The notes under the pieces are model-generated. The model had not been told where the DNA came from. It worked only from the letters and a program-made list of their open reading frames with translations, and did not search any database. A DNA stretch of 64,000 nucleotides from Cyclobacteriaceae bacterium (GTDB lineage Bacteria > Bacteroidota > Bacteroidia > Cytophagales > Cyclobacteriaceae). Below, piece after piece: positions 63,709-64,000 of the stretch. The stretch spans positions 372,001 to 436,000 of the forward strand of contig JAEUUF010000013.1 in NCBI GenBank assembly GCA_016787645.1, read 5' to 3'. Position numbers and translations under genes: made by a program. Every line of letters begins with the position of its first letter. Position 1 is the stretch's first letter.

Positions 63709-64000
63709 AGATCCTGCTGTACAAGTTCATCTATCACCCAGCAGTTAACCGGTGGCTGCGAGCAATCAACCGATTCCTCTCACCATGGATTGCCTTTCGG
63801 TTGCCACCTTCCGGCATACTACACCTTCAACTCAGCGGCGTGCGCTTTGCATTTGCCACCAATCCTACCAGCCACGTATCCAAGGTGCTGTATTATGATG
63901 GACCTGGCGCATTTGAATACACGCTGATTTTTGAAAAACTGATCACCCGCTGTCGCGCCTTTGCGGATGTGGGCTCGAACACCGGTTACTACGCCGTGCT
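63705..64000 (+). CDS. FkbM-family methyltransferase, N-terminal part
   Basis: Partial gene, 98 codons before the right edge. It starts with TTG 63705, overlapping the previous stop (TTGA). The last residues FADVGSNTGYYAV near 86-98 are the SAM-binding motif I of FkbM-type sugar methyltransferases. It continues the polysaccharide operon. Confidence 0.75.
   Translation, partial: MKILLYKFIYHPAVNRWLRAINRFLSPWIAFRLPPSGILHLQLSGVRFAFATNPTSHVSKVLYYDGPGAFEYTLIFEKLITRCRAFADVGSNTGYYAV

Overview
The window looks like chromosomal DNA of a free-living aerobic member of the Bacteroidota, most likely Cytophagales or a relative. The evidence is: promoters with a TAnnTTTG -7 box and weak Shine-Dalgarno sites; a MerR/ECF-sigma/crtI/crtB/idi carotenoid cluster; a fused IcmF-type acyl-CoA mutase; DUF2490, two-gene ThrE, UMF1-type MFS and SMUG2-like proteins; and an ExbB/ExbD/ExbD set. 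There is no phage, plasmid, insertion sequence or CRISPR array. Base composition (a little over half GC by eye) and codon use look even throughout. The genus is not certain.

Layout. 1-748: 5' part of a ligase-associated-type DEXH helicase. 808-5165: carotenoid cluster with a cobalamin-binding MerR regulator that carries both sequence signatures of the CarH photoreceptor family, an ECF sigma factor, phytoene desaturase, phytoene synthase and IPP isomerase. 5152-11926: DUF2490 protein, exported protein, membrane-bound AraC regulator, lipoprotein hydrolase, DinB protein and a D-aminoacylase-like amidohydrolase. 12004-18269 (minus): TPM/zinc-ribbon membrane protein, dihaem cytochrome c, purple acid phosphatase, SUI1/YciH, membrane J-protein and tandem Usp. 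18410-25792: SF1 helicase, SMUG2-like glycosylase, HrpB, TerB-like protein and an ABC exporter. 26034-32027: small membrane proteins, ThrE pair, quinone-oxidoreductase-like protein, class V aminotransferase-fold protein and SET protein. 32169-35588: IcmF.

35599-40463: YD-repeat lipoprotein, an M16 peptidase split in two by what looks like a one-base frameshift, Lon-N protein and OsmC. 40460-47754 (minus): hutI, TPR/periplasmic-binding protein, guaA, TPR protein, typA. 47873-50898: orphan HsdR-N nuclease domain, AMP nucleosidase, membrane protein and MFS permease. 50959-53173: ExbB/ExbD energy-transducing operon, then tRNA-Ser(GGA). 53711-57610: envelope operon with four-base ATGA overlaps. 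57656-64000: SpoIIE-type phosphatase, GT2, ruvC, wecB, and the start of a surface-polysaccharide operon (GT4, SAM methyltransferase, FkbM methyltransferase).

How parts work together. The crt genes make isoprenoid precursor flow (idi), phytoene (crtB) and a desaturated carotene (crtI). No cyclase or hydroxylase is present here. The adjacent B12-binding MerR and ECF sigma suggest light-responsive control, with an inverted-repeat operator candidate between them.

The most unusual non-coding signal is a set of short degenerate tandem arrays with a strict 7-base period (four loci) or 8-base period (two loci sharing the core GACAC). They sit only in gaps between genes and repeatedly abut a stop codon, a start codon or a promoter. 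A second general trait is that many -7 boxes lie only 3-8 bases before the start codon, which predicts leaderless or nearly leaderless mRNAs.
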